64,000 nt of DNA from Astrobacterium formosum (lineage in GTDB: Bacteria; Pseudomonadota; Alphaproteobacteria; Rhizobiales; Xanthobacteraceae): positions 1 to 64,000 of the forward strand of contig JAVDCA010000002.1 of NCBI GenBank assembly GCA_030848545.1, read 5' to 3'. A program made the translations under genes and the position numbers. This document shows, in pieces, positions 26,601 to 34,410 of this stretch; within the stretch, counting starts at the first letter, position 1, and each line of letters opens with the position of its first letter. The notes beneath the pieces are model-generated. The model saw nothing but the letters and a program-made list of their open reading frames with translations. It did no database searches and was not told the DNA's origin.

Positions 26601-26770
26601 TCGCGCGTCTCGCCCTCGGCGAGCGGCCGCTTGCGCTTGAACCGCGCCGGCGGGACCGGATCGATCTCCTCCTGCTGCTCGGCGAGCGACTGCAGTTCCG
26701 CCGTCGGCACGTTGATGCGGCGCGCCTTCTTGTGGGCGAGCGATTCGATGTTCTTCGGTGTCCTGGCCAT
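23699..26770 (-). CDS. Type III-like N6-adenine DNA methyltransferase (Mod)
   Basis: A 1023-residue beta-class methylase. The catalytic motif DPPYGIRFNS begins at 203 and the AdoMet motif DPTCGSGT lies at 491-498, so the order (DPPY first) is that of type III Mod proteins. The target-recognition region between them (about 290-460) and its flanks have clearly lower GC than the rest of the gene (roughly 25,380-26,110), suggesting exchange of specificity by recombination. The long C-terminal part (600-1023) is found in Mod partners of large Res-type helicases and probably docks them. It would modify host DNA to protect it from the Res protein encoded upstream. The ATG at 26770 is 23 bp after the DUF262 stop. 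Confidence 0.92.
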   Translation of the reverse strand: MARTPKNIESLAHKKARRINVPTAELQSLAEQQEEIDPVPPARFKRKRPLAEGETRERDQDLDPQIVWNGVKISLTREQVDQLAATGSVEIGDAQLVWRGKDRQDWSDLVVNAPMLYVQEKVHPKQIIDDLKRQTDAAREATTDAPDLFADFNGLHDPEARAEFYQHPMYWQNRMILGDSLQVMASLAEREALKGKVQCIYFDPPYGIRFNSNWQVSTLSRDVRDGKREDVSREPEQVKAFRDTWKDGIHSYLTYLRDRLTVARELLTESGSIFVQIGDENVHRVRTLMDEVFGDKNCVAFIPMVKTAGLGASGLATVCDYILWYSKSGQVKYRQLLKRKEAGDPGSDQYTWVQESDGTRRKGTASELDSPNDNLDYYTIDNLTSGAYRPNTTVDFWYRKNRYHPGSDKCWKTTVAGLERLDKASRLQVSGNTLRYIRFISDFPAMPIKALWTDTGTGGFGDEKYYIVQTTTKVIARCILMSTDPGDLVLDPTCGSGTTAIVAEQWGRRWITIDTSRVALALARARLMSARYPYYHLADSPEGQSKEQEVTGRIQANSPTLKDIRQGFVYERAARVTLGSIANNAEIDVIWEAWQRKLDPVRQALNNHLGRNQPWEEWQIPRVAGDPWPEAVAKLHATVRDKELAEKKRLTALAKLNKEFGRAYTLETIPEAPVDPWTDEEAIKLHGAWWEARIARQKEIDASIARAADVEFLYDRPYVDNSKVRVAGPFTVESLSPHRVVTSRDDSLGDEIAAEAGGFQRGPKSVPEADFGVMVLEHLRSAGVHQKDKKDAIRFSSLEPWPGEWVAAEGRFTAEDGRERRAAVFIGPEFGTVTRADLTAAAREASEARFDLLIACAFSYDAHASELTRLGPLAILKARMNPDLHMADELKNTGKGNLFVVFGEPDIDLLEEKDGRIRVKVNGIDVFDPATGEIRSDDTKGIACWFIDTNYDEESFFVRHAYFLGANDPYQSLKTALKAEIDEDAWASLYSDTSRPFPRPETGRIAVKVINHFGDEVLKVFGV

Positions 26771-26793
26771 CCGGCATTACGTCCTTGCTTGTC

Positions 26794-28698
26794 TCACGCC
26801 GCCGACATGGTCAGCTCGGCCTCGGCGGTCTCGGTGTCGGTCTCCGCCTCGTCATCCGCCAGCTCGCCGCGGTAGACGGCCTGTCCGGTCGCCTGCTCGA
26901 TCAGCCGCAGTAGGCGCGCCTGGCGGTCGTCCAAGAAGGCCTGAAGATCGTCCGCGCGCAACAGCGCCGGATCGATCAGGTGCGAGACGAGATAGCGGTC
27001 GAGATTGCCGGGCGCAATCGATGGCGTGTCGGCGTCGCCGGCCTCGAGTTTCGCCAGATAGGTGGACGGGGCGACGCCGCCGATGATCCGGTTGGTGCGG
27101 TAGGCCAGCGGCGTCTTGTTGATGATGGAATCGTAGACGTCCGGCTTGATCCTGCGGTCATCGCACCACTTCTTCGGAAAGATGTGGTGGATGTCGACGT
27201 TCTCGCCGAAGAAGACGATGTGATCGAACTTCTGGCCCGAGCGGAAATCCTGGGCGCCCTCCTTCATCAAGAGCGCGTTGACGCCCTTGTAGGCGGCCGA
27301 GAGCCGCATGCGCATGGTCTTGAGCCGTTCGGCACGGAAGGTCGCGTCGCGGATGGTGGTGGGCAGATCGCCGCCCTTGAGCCAAGCGGGCACTTCGAGG
27401 AAGTCGCGGGCGATGCGGGATTCGACTGCCGAGCCGTAAAGCTCGCCGAACACGCCGTTCCAGTACCATTGGGTCAGCTTGGCGCGGTTGGCTTCGTGCT
27501 CCCAGGCGTCGCCGATGTCCGCCAGGATGGCGGCGAGCGGAATGATCTGGGTCTGGTAGGGGAGATCGAAGACCCGGTAGATGTGCAGCATGTGCAGGAA
27601 CTTGGCCGCCCGCACGAAGCCTTCCTCGACCTGCGCCTGATACTTCTTGTAGGCGGCCAGCGGCAGGTTGAGGAGCGCGTTGCGATTGCCGGAGACGGCG
27701 GGCAGTTCCTTGCCCTGCCGACCGGCGGATTCAGCCTCGCGCCGGCGCTCGCGGGTATGAAACAGCGACACCGCGTGCAGGAAATCGGTGTTGGAGACGT
27801 CGGCGATGATGCCGGAATCCTTGCCGGCGGGCCGCAGGGTCTCGACCAGCCGGTGATGGCGTCCCAGCTCGCCGTCCTTGCCGTACCAGTCGCGGCGGAG
27901 CTCGTGCCCCTCGGCGGCATACATGGCTGTGACGAGTTCGAAGGCGTCGAGGGCCTTGCCGCCGGTGTTGACCTTCTCGAAGACGACGCAGACCGCCTCC
28001 TTCGATGTGTCCGAGCCCAGCGCGATGACCGGGACGTGGTACTGGATGAAATTGTCGAGGATGCCTTCCTTGAACTGGCGGATGACTTCCCACTTTTCGG
28101 TGAAGTCGCCCTTCTTCATCGAATACTCGATGAACTGCTTCTGCCAGTCGTCCCACTGGAAGACCATGGAGACCGGATACATCAACTGCTCGAATTCGTT
28201 CTGCCGTGAGGTGAGGTCGAGCGTGATCTCACGTCCGAAATCGCTGGTGACCTTCTTGTCCTCCGGAACCGAAATGATGGCCTCATCGCGGTCGACGGCC
28301 GGGTCGAGCGCCTTGGCGATGTCGATGTAGAACCAGCGCTTCACCTTCTTCTTCTTGGGCGTGATGGTTTCCACCACCTTACCGCGCAGCGACACCTGAT
28401 AGAGCGACGTCATGCGCTGCTGTCCGTCGAGCAGCAGCGATTGCGGCTTGGCATCGCTCGGCGGCACCGGCGCGCCCTCGATCGGCCGCGGCTTGAAATC
28501 CACGTCGCCGCCGGTATCGAGCGTCATCAGGGCTCCGATCGGGAATGCGCGCGACACCGACGCTATCAGGCTCTTGATGCGGTCCTCGTCCCACACCCAG
28601 CTACGCTGAAAGTCCGGAAGCTGAAGGATTCCGCGGTCGCAGTTCTGAAGAAGTTCATGCAACCGGATCGGATTGGTCTTGAACGTGGCGCCGGCCAT
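26794..28698 (-). CDS. DUF262/HNH nuclease-type protein (GmrSD-like)
   Basis: A 634-residue protein with an N-terminal DUF262 domain (motif DGQQRMTSLY, 91-100, the ParB-like nucleotide-hydrolysing site) and a C-terminal HNH-type segment VDIHHIFPKKW of the DUF1524 kind. This is the architecture of GmrSD/BrxU type IV enzymes, which cut modified phage DNA. Here it lies inside a Mod-Res operon, two bases after the Res gene and 23 before Mod, so it may add a second mode of attack or sense modified DNA. Start is ATG 28698; the frame is open far upstream but that part is antisense to the Res frame. The acidic tail (ADDEAETDTETAEAE) is unusual. Confidence 0.9.
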   Translation of the reverse strand: MAGATFKTNPIRLHELLQNCDRGILQLPDFQRSWVWDEDRIKSLIASVSRAFPIGALMTLDTGGDVDFKPRPIEGAPVPPSDAKPQSLLLDGQQRMTSLYQVSLRGKVVETITPKKKKVKRWFYIDIAKALDPAVDRDEAIISVPEDKKVTSDFGREITLDLTSRQNEFEQLMYPVSMVFQWDDWQKQFIEYSMKKGDFTEKWEVIRQFKEGILDNFIQYHVPVIALGSDTSKEAVCVVFEKVNTGGKALDAFELVTAMYAAEGHELRRDWYGKDGELGRHHRLVETLRPAGKDSGIIADVSNTDFLHAVSLFHTRERRREAESAGRQGKELPAVSGNRNALLNLPLAAYKKYQAQVEEGFVRAAKFLHMLHIYRVFDLPYQTQIIPLAAILADIGDAWEHEANRAKLTQWYWNGVFGELYGSAVESRIARDFLEVPAWLKGGDLPTTIRDATFRAERLKTMRMRLSAAYKGVNALLMKEGAQDFRSGQKFDHIVFFGENVDIHHIFPKKWCDDRRIKPDVYDSIINKTPLAYRTNRIIGGVAPSTYLAKLEAGDADTPSIAPGNLDRYLVSHLIDPALLRADDLQAFLDDRQARLLRLIEQATGQAVYRGELADDEAETDTETAEAELTMSAA

Positions 28699-28700
28699 GT

Positions 28701-31700
28701 CTAAGCGACCTCCAACTCTTTTGCCTTGTCGCACAGGCTCTGAACGAGCTTCGCATAGGCCTCTTCGATCGCGAACACATCGCTGAATTCGACGAAGTCC
28801 CATCGGCCGTAGGTCTTCAGGTTGTTCACTCCCGGCACCCACAGGGTGCGCATGGTCTCGGCCTTGATCTGGGTCGTCGCGTCCTTCTCGCCCTTGATCT
28901 CGACGACGAGCGTGAGCGGATCGTCGGCGCCGCGTCCGTCGTCGATGCGAACGAGGAAGTCCGGCAGATAACGGCGCGGGGTCGCCCCGTCGCGCCAGGG
29001 CACTTCGAAGCCGAGCGCCTGGTTCTTGACGTAGCAGATGGTCGCCGGATGCTGCTCGACCACGCGTGCGAATTCCGCCTCCCAGTCGGAATCGCAGACG
29101 ACGTAGTTGACGTGGCTCTTGTCGGGCGCGGTCTGCCACAGGGTCTTCTTGGAGGTGATGAAACGGACGTGGTCGGTCGAGCCGGCCGGATTGAACGGAT
29201 CCAGGATCGCCTTGATCACCGTCGCGCCGCGCTCGCCGGCATGGCGGGCAATGGCGGCATGGATGAGGGCGGCGGCCTTGTCGGCCACCTCCGCATAGGT
29301 GAGCATGCCGAGCTTGGTGCCGCCGGACAGCGTCACGCATTCGCCGATCCAGCGGCGCACGATCGGCTGCAGCTTGCCGACGAGATGATAGGGCGGCATC
29401 GCCTCGCCGTCGCGGAAATAGCGCTCGACCAGCCGCTTGGACAGATGCATGGCGATGGTCGCCGGCCGCATTTCGTCCAGGATGTCGGGGGAGATGTCGT
29501 GCCCCTCGCCGACGACGCCTTCGAGCCGCGCCTTCGACGGGCCGACTTCGCCGGGATCGATGGTGAAACGCGAGTCGTCGGTGAAGCGGGCATCGAACCG
29601 CTCCTCCGGCAGCTCGGTCCGGTAGCCGGCGACGCGCGGGAAGCGGATCGCGAGATGCGCTCGCTCGCGGACGGCAAAGACCTGGGTCACCGGCTTCGGC
29701 GGGGTCCTGTCGGGCTTGACCGGCTCGGTCGCGAAGTCGAACGGGATGCCGAGAATATCGGCATATTCGGCGTCGAGCAGAGGGCGGCCCTGAGGATCGC
29801 GCTGCTCGCCGGGATCGTAGGACAGCCGGCGCAGGGCGCGGCCGATCACCTGCTCGCACAGGAGCTGGGTGCCGAAGGCGCGAACGCCGAGGATGTGGGT
29901 CACCGTGTTGGCATCCCAGCCTTCCGTCAGCATCGACACCGAGACGACGCAGCGAATCTGCCCGCCCAGCCGCCCTTCCTTGCCGACGGTGTTCATGACC
30001 TCGCGCAGGAGCTCGGAGTCGGAAACCGCTTCGACGGCCGCCGCGCCCTCCCGCTGCGCCTTCTCGCGACGGAACTGATCGATCTCGGATTCGGCCAGCT
30101 TGCGGAAATTCGGATCGAGCGCCTCGCCGGATTCGATCTGCCGACTGTCGATCAGCAGCGTGTTCATGAGCGGCAGAGGATTGCCGAGATGATCGTAGTT
30201 GGAAAAGAGCCGCAAATGGCCATGGTGGATGGTGCGCCGCTCGCCGTCGACCTCGCGCTCCCAGCCCGAAATCCATTCGTAGACCAGCTTGGAAGTGGCC
30301 GTGTTGTTGCATACGACGATGAACACCGGCGGCACGGCGATGCCGGCGCGCTTCCAGTCCTCGTGCTCCGTCTCATAGTGGCTGTAGAGCGCGTTCAGGG
30401 CGGTCTGCAGTTCGTTCGGGATCTGGCGTGGATCGAGTTCGCCCGCCTTGGCGGCGCCCTTCTTGGGCATGCGCTTGCCGATGTGATCCCACAGGTTGCG
30501 GAATACGGGCGTGTCGGCATTGACGGCGTTGTCCGACACCGGCACGCGCGGCAGTTTGACGATGCCGCACTCGATGGCGTCGATGAGGGCGAAGTCGGAC
30601 ACCACCCAGGGGAACAGGGTGCCCTCGTCGTAGCCCGACCCGCGCAGGAAGAACGGCGTCGCCGACAGGTCGTAGAGGGCGCGCAGGCCGACCTTGCGCT
30701 TCAGAGCTTCGATGCCGGAAATCCACAACCGGGCGGCTTCGTTGTTGTCCTTGGCCTCCTGGCGGTCCTCCGCCGTCAGCTTTTCGTCGTCCTCGCTCAC
30801 CCGCTCGCGATAACAGTGGTGGGCCTCGTCATTGATGACGACGACGTTCTTCATGGTCAGGAGATCGCCGCAGGCGCGCTGCAGCATCTCGCCTTCGGTC
30901 TCCTCGATGATGAGGTCCTCGTTGCGCCAGCCGGCCAGCAGGGCCTCTCCGGTCTTGTTGGTGTCGAGGCGTCTTCGGCGGCCGAAAGCGTGGTAGTTGG
31001 TGATCACGATCCGGGCCTTGGCGATCTCCGGCAGCATGTCGTGAGGCACGAGATGGCGTGTGCCGTAGTAGTTGTTGGGATCGCTCGGCAGCAGGACGAA
31101 CAGCCGGTCACGGATAGTGATGCCGGGGGTGACGATCAGGAACCCCTTGGAGAAATGGCTGGAATTCGGCGACCGCACGGCGTTGACGGTGTGCCAGGCG
31201 ATCAGCATGGCCATCACGGTCGTCTTGCCGGAGCCCGTCGCCATCTTCATGGCGAGGCGGAACAACTCCGGGTTGGCCTCCCCGTTCGCCGCCTCGAAGT
31301 GCTTCCAGATATGGGCATATTGCCGGCGCGTGCGGGCGACCTCGGTCAGCCAGATGATCGTCTCCGCCGCCTCGACCTGACAGAAGAAGGGGCGAAGCGC
31401 CTCCTCCGGCGGGTTGCGCCAATGGGTCAGCAATCGCTGCGTCGACGGCGTGACGCCCCAATCGTTCGGATTCGGAATAGCTCGCCAGGAGGCGAGATGC
31501 TGACGGATCTCGTCGACGATCTGCGCGATGGCGTATTCCTGGCCGGCAGTGTCCTTGTCGGCGCCGAGGTCGAGGCTCGCCTGCGCGCCGCGCTGGCGCT
31601 GCTTGCGGGCCTTGGGAACCGGCGCGACATAGCCGCACCGCCGCCGCCCCTCGAGCGGCGGCTGATCGAGCGGCCGGCCCTCCGCATCCAGGGCGTGGTG

Positions 31701-31760
31701 GCGGCTGGGGACGTGGTAGGGGGAATTCAGGACAGGCTGTTCGTAGAACGGCTTCGACAT
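28701..31760 (-). CDS. Res-type helicase-nuclease (BPTD_3080-like restriction endonuclease)
   Basis: A 1019-residue SF2 helicase with C-terminal nuclease. Motif I MATGSGKT (173-180), motif II DEAH (311-314), motif III LSATPFF, motif V-like SMLTEGWD, motif VI QVIGRALRRL, then a PD-(D/E)XK site with PDF (about 932) and EIKG (954-957). It resembles type III Res subunits and the BPTD_3080 family. It would translocate on unmethylated DNA and cut, with the Mod partner two genes downstream. First gene of the five-gene operon; the next ATG is only two bases after its stop. The upstream 466 bp should contain the promoter. Confidence 0.92.
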   Translation of the reverse strand: MSKPFYEQPVLNSPYHVPSRHHALDAEGRPLDQPPLEGRRRCGYVAPVPKARKQRQRGAQASLDLGADKDTAGQEYAIAQIVDEIRQHLASWRAIPNPNDWGVTPSTQRLLTHWRNPPEEALRPFFCQVEAAETIIWLTEVARTRRQYAHIWKHFEAANGEANPELFRLAMKMATGSGKTTVMAMLIAWHTVNAVRSPNSSHFSKGFLIVTPGITIRDRLFVLLPSDPNNYYGTRHLVPHDMLPEIAKARIVITNYHAFGRRRRLDTNKTGEALLAGWRNEDLIIEETEGEMLQRACGDLLTMKNVVVINDEAHHCYRERVSEDDEKLTAEDRQEAKDNNEAARLWISGIEALKRKVGLRALYDLSATPFFLRGSGYDEGTLFPWVVSDFALIDAIECGIVKLPRVPVSDNAVNADTPVFRNLWDHIGKRMPKKGAAKAGELDPRQIPNELQTALNALYSHYETEHEDWKRAGIAVPPVFIVVCNNTATSKLVYEWISGWEREVDGERRTIHHGHLRLFSNYDHLGNPLPLMNTLLIDSRQIESGEALDPNFRKLAESEIDQFRREKAQREGAAAVEAVSDSELLREVMNTVGKEGRLGGQIRCVVSVSMLTEGWDANTVTHILGVRAFGTQLLCEQVIGRALRRLSYDPGEQRDPQGRPLLDAEYADILGIPFDFATEPVKPDRTPPKPVTQVFAVRERAHLAIRFPRVAGYRTELPEERFDARFTDDSRFTIDPGEVGPSKARLEGVVGEGHDISPDILDEMRPATIAMHLSKRLVERYFRDGEAMPPYHLVGKLQPIVRRWIGECVTLSGGTKLGMLTYAEVADKAAALIHAAIARHAGERGATVIKAILDPFNPAGSTDHVRFITSKKTLWQTAPDKSHVNYVVCDSDWEAEFARVVEQHPATICYVKNQALGFEVPWRDGATPRRYLPDFLVRIDDGRGADDPLTLVVEIKGEKDATTQIKAETMRTLWVPGVNNLKTYGRWDFVEFSDVFAIEEAYAKLVQSLCDKAKELEVA

Positions 31761-32226
31761 TCACGGCCCCTCGCGCCCCCGGAATTGCGTCGCCATTTGA
31801 ACCGGCGGAGGGACAGCTTTCAAGCTGGAAACTGCGCCGTCACAAGCGATCCACCATCGTTCAACGAGAGAATTAACTGGTCAAATATCAGAGGCTGGCT
31901 TGGCAGGTCAGCCAACGATTATTGCTCCCCACGGCCGCCAGCGCTCGAAGGAGCAGGTGCAGGTTCTGCAACAGCTTGGCCAGCTTCCTGGGACATCGAA
32001 CGCGGCGGCCAATAATCCGCGATAATAATGGATAATGTGCATGTCCTCGCGCCTACAAAATGCAGGTCTGCTGGGCCGCAAGTTCGCGGACAGGCGATGA
32101 ATTCGCCTCTGGTCGATCGAGGAGTTCAACACCGGCCGCGACTTGGCCTGACGGAAAGCATCGCCGCCACGCCCGGCTTCCGCCCCCAGGCAGGCGTCGG
32201 TGATGTGTCATCACCGCTTATCCGTG
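31761..32226. other. Intergenic region before the restriction operon
   Basis: 466 bp without a convincing gene between the Res start and the second recombinase stop. It includes a short inverted repeat (GGCTGGC ... GCCAGC, near 31891-31982) and a relatively AT-rich patch around 32015-32040 where a minus-strand promoter could lie, but I cannot place -35/-10 boxes with confidence. Confidence 0.4.
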
Positions 32227-33324
32227 TCACGATGTCGGCCGCCGCTTTCGCGCCCGCCTGTTGGCCGCGAGCTCCGCGCCTCGCTCCACATTGCCGACTT
32301 GCGGCTTGCGCGAGGACTTCACGCCGATGAAACCCTTGCTCTTCCGCCCGTGCTCCACGCGGCCATAATGCGACTGGGTCCGGTCGGTGCAGTGGCCCGC
32401 CGCTACGGCGACATCACCCCCCGCGCCGACCGTCGCCTTCAGGTCGGCGATCGCCTGGTGGCGGAAAACGTAGGGGGTGATGGTCACCGGCACCTCCGGC
32501 AAGGCCCGCTTGCCCAGCCGCTCCAACGCCTTCCGCATGGCGTTCTTCGACGAAATGCTCACCACCATCATGCCGCCCGCGGCATTGCAGAGGCGGGCGA
32601 GGTGCAAGGCCGCATCTCCGGCAGCGACGGGATCGACATGGATGCCGACATCCGGGATGCCGTATTCACCGTCATGGCTCTTCACCGGATTGATCCTGAT
32701 CGCCATCCGCCCCGGCGACAGCAATTCCACTTCGACGCCGGACGACCAGCCCGTCGGGCGTTCGCCGGGCACGAGCTCCTCGGGACGAGCCGGCGTCAGA
32801 ATGTGCACGGCCATGGCCGACAGGTACGGCCAATCCGTCGGCGCCGCCGTCCACATCCTCTCGCGCCAGTCGCGCGGCAGTAGCGGCAAGAGGAGCTTCT
32901 TGCTGCCTTCGCCACGTTGGGGCCGCGATCCATCGCACATCTGCCAGCGCGAGGCGGGCATCTCCCACGGAGAGGCATCGGGCAGCAGCGGCGGATCGAG
33001 GGCTAAGGCGGGTGTGATGCGGTCGAGCAGGCGGACCAGCACCGCCGCAGCGTGCTGTACCGCCGCGATGTCGTTTCGCTCACCGGCTTTGACGCACCGA
33101 TCGATGAAATCCTCGAGCAGGATCCGGCTCACTGTGTGCAGGGCGGCCCGGCGTCCCTCGTAGGTGTCGCGCGCATCGCCGGGCCTCAAGGGGTCGAGCA
33201 CCGGCTCGCGCCACATCCTAAGGAACGTACGCCGATAGGTCAGCATCGTCTGCTCGCTGACAGAACGCTCGGGCAGCCCTCCATAACAGGTTTGCGCCCT
33301 CACGAGGATTTCCAGAATCTTCAT
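32227..33324 (-). CDS. Tyrosine recombinase-like protein (second integrase)
   Basis: A 365-residue protein with a C-terminal phage-integrase-like domain. The catalytic set is visible but modified: R in HILTPARPEEL, a lysine in the following sheet, then TPYVFRHQAIADL (the usual H-x-x-R box is Y-x-x-R here), AAGHC with the second histidine, and the nucleophile in QSHYGR. The N-terminal half would be the core-binding domain. It lies beside ParG/ParF-like genes and opposite the main integrase, so it may excise or resolve the island, or be inactive. Start is ATG 33324, which overlaps the end of a short upstream frame containing the 17-bp repeat. Confidence 0.7.
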   Translation of the reverse strand: MKILEILVRAQTCYGGLPERSVSEQTMLTYRRTFLRMWREPVLDPLRPGDARDTYEGRRAALHTVSRILLEDFIDRCVKAGERNDIAAVQHAAAVLVRLLDRITPALALDPPLLPDASPWEMPASRWQMCDGSRPQRGEGSKKLLLPLLPRDWRERMWTAAPTDWPYLSAMAVHILTPARPEELVPGERPTGWSSGVEVELLSPGRMAIRINPVKSHDGEYGIPDVGIHVDPVAAGDAALHLARLCNAAGGMMVVSISSKNAMRKALERLGKRALPEVPVTITPYVFRHQAIADLKATVGAGGDVAVAAGHCTDRTQSHYGRVEHGRKSKGFIGVKSSRKPQVGNVERGAELAANRRARKRRPTS

Positions 33325-33358
33325 CGTCCCAGCCCTCCGTCCATTCTTATCGAGACGT

Positions 33359-33375
33359 CCTCGTTATTGTCGGCC
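33359..33375 (+). repeat. 17-bp repeat, copy 3 of 3
   Basis: CCTCGTTATTGTCGGCC, identical to 5931-5947 and 13664-13680. It lies in the 68-bp gap between the ParG-like gene and the second recombinase gene, 35 bp before the latter's start codon. Confidence 0.7.
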
Positions 33376-33392
33376 ACTGTCCGGGCCCGAAC

Positions 33393-33638
33393 TCACGCGA
33401 TCGGCGGCCGATTGTTCTTGGCAAAGAGGTCGTTGATGGCTTCCACCATCAGCGCCTGCATCTTGGTGCGATTCTGAATAGCGAGGAGCTTGAGTTCGTC
33501 CCGGACTGCGGGGGTAACTCGGACGAGAACGCCGCAGCGCTCGTCGGGCTCACCGAGTTGGTCGCCGAGCGAATCGGTCGTGTTGAAGACGTTCGACGAC
33601 GCCTCGAGACTATCGGCCAGCTTACGCCGCTTGGTCAT
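33393..33638 (-). CDS. Ribbon-helix-helix partition protein, ParG-like
   Basis: An 81-residue protein: a flexible polar N-terminus (MTKRRKLADSLEASS) and a C-terminal ribbon-helix-helix fold (VLVRVTPAVRDELKLLAIQN followed by KMQALMVEAINDLF). Size and layout match ParG/Omega-type centromere-binding proteins of type Ib partition. It is encoded directly after the ParF-like ATPase, overlapping it by 17 bp, the classical order. It would bind a repeat-type centromere and its own promoter. An RHH antitoxin is the alternative, but no toxin gene follows. Confidence 0.75.
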   Translation of the reverse strand: MTKRRKLADSLEASSNVFNTTDSLGDQLGEPDERCGVLVRVTPAVRDELKLLAIQNRTKMQALMVEAINDLFAKNNRPPIA

Positions 33639-34272
33639 GATGGGCTTCTCCAACTTTTCGGACGATGTGGTCCCAGAGGCCGATGTACTCGTCGACGGCG
33701 GGGCTATCGGGCGCGAATTCGAGCACGCTCTGGCCATTGAGCAGGGCGTAGATGATCGCGACCCGGTGGGTAATCTGACCGTCCCAGAGTCGGCCGCCGA
33801 TATTGAGCAGGGCTTCGCGGGTTTCCCGCACCAGCGGCGCCTCTCGCCGCCTCCGCCGCGGCGGCGCGTCATTGACGACGATGGTGAACGCACGGCCCGT
33901 CGTGAGCAGCAGCTCGACGCGCTGCTTGGTCACCGCGAGGTCGAAATTCGCCGGGCGCCCCGGGATCAGCACGAAGTCGGCGATCCGGACAGCCTCCAGC
34001 GTGTGTTCGCCGAGTTCGGGCGCGGTGTCGATGATCAGCCAGTCGATCCCCGCGTTGGCGGCCTCCTTCACCCGGGCCCGCACGGTGCCCTCGCAGCGCA
34101 CGACCTTGATGTCCCCGGTTTGGCGCACAGCGCGCCACTGGCACAGCGAGCTCTGCGGATCGGCATCGAGCAGGCACACGGACAAGCCGCGACCTGCCGC
34201 GACTGTCGCGAGGTTGGCGGCGATCGTGCTTTTGCCGCCGCCGCCCTTGCCGATGTTGGCGATGATCTTCAT
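33622..34272 (-). CDS. ParA-family partition ATPase, ParF-like
   Basis: A 216-residue protein with the deviant Walker A KGGGGKST (9-16), Walker A' DADPQSS and Walker B WLIIDTAP of ParA/MinD ATPases. It has no N-terminal HTH, so it is a small type Ib (ParF-like) enzyme. With the ParG-like partner it should position or stabilise an extrachromosomal form. Its presence on a chromosomal island suggests plasmid ancestry or an excised replicating state. Start is ATG 34272. Confidence 0.88.
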   Translation of the reverse strand: MKIIANIGKGGGGKSTIAANLATVAAGRGLSVCLLDADPQSSLCQWRAVRQTGDIKVVRCEGTVRARVKEAANAGIDWLIIDTAPELGEHTLEAVRIADFVLIPGRPANFDLAVTKQRVELLLTTGRAFTIVVNDAPPRRRRREAPLVRETREALLNIGGRLWDGQITHRVAIIYALLNGQSVLEFAPDSPAVDEYIGLWDHIVRKVGEAHHDQAA

Positions 34273-34410
34273 GGCTGCTTCTCCCGGACCGCCGGATTTT
34301 GGAGGCCGGTCGGCGCCAAGCGCGCCGGGTCCGATCGCATACCGGGGGCACCCCACCGTGCCGTGAGGCGATCCGGTCCGATGATGTCGGCGCGATCGGT
34401 TGCGGCCATT

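Noticed and set aside
28699-30312. Longer N-terminus for the DUF262 gene
   Set aside because: The frame is open to 30312 but lies antiphase inside the Res coding sequence; the domain starts at MAGATFKTNP (28698).
29049-32015. 988-codon plus-strand open frame
   Set aside because: Antisense of the Res gene; low-complexity His/Arg/Gly/Asp composition and no motifs.
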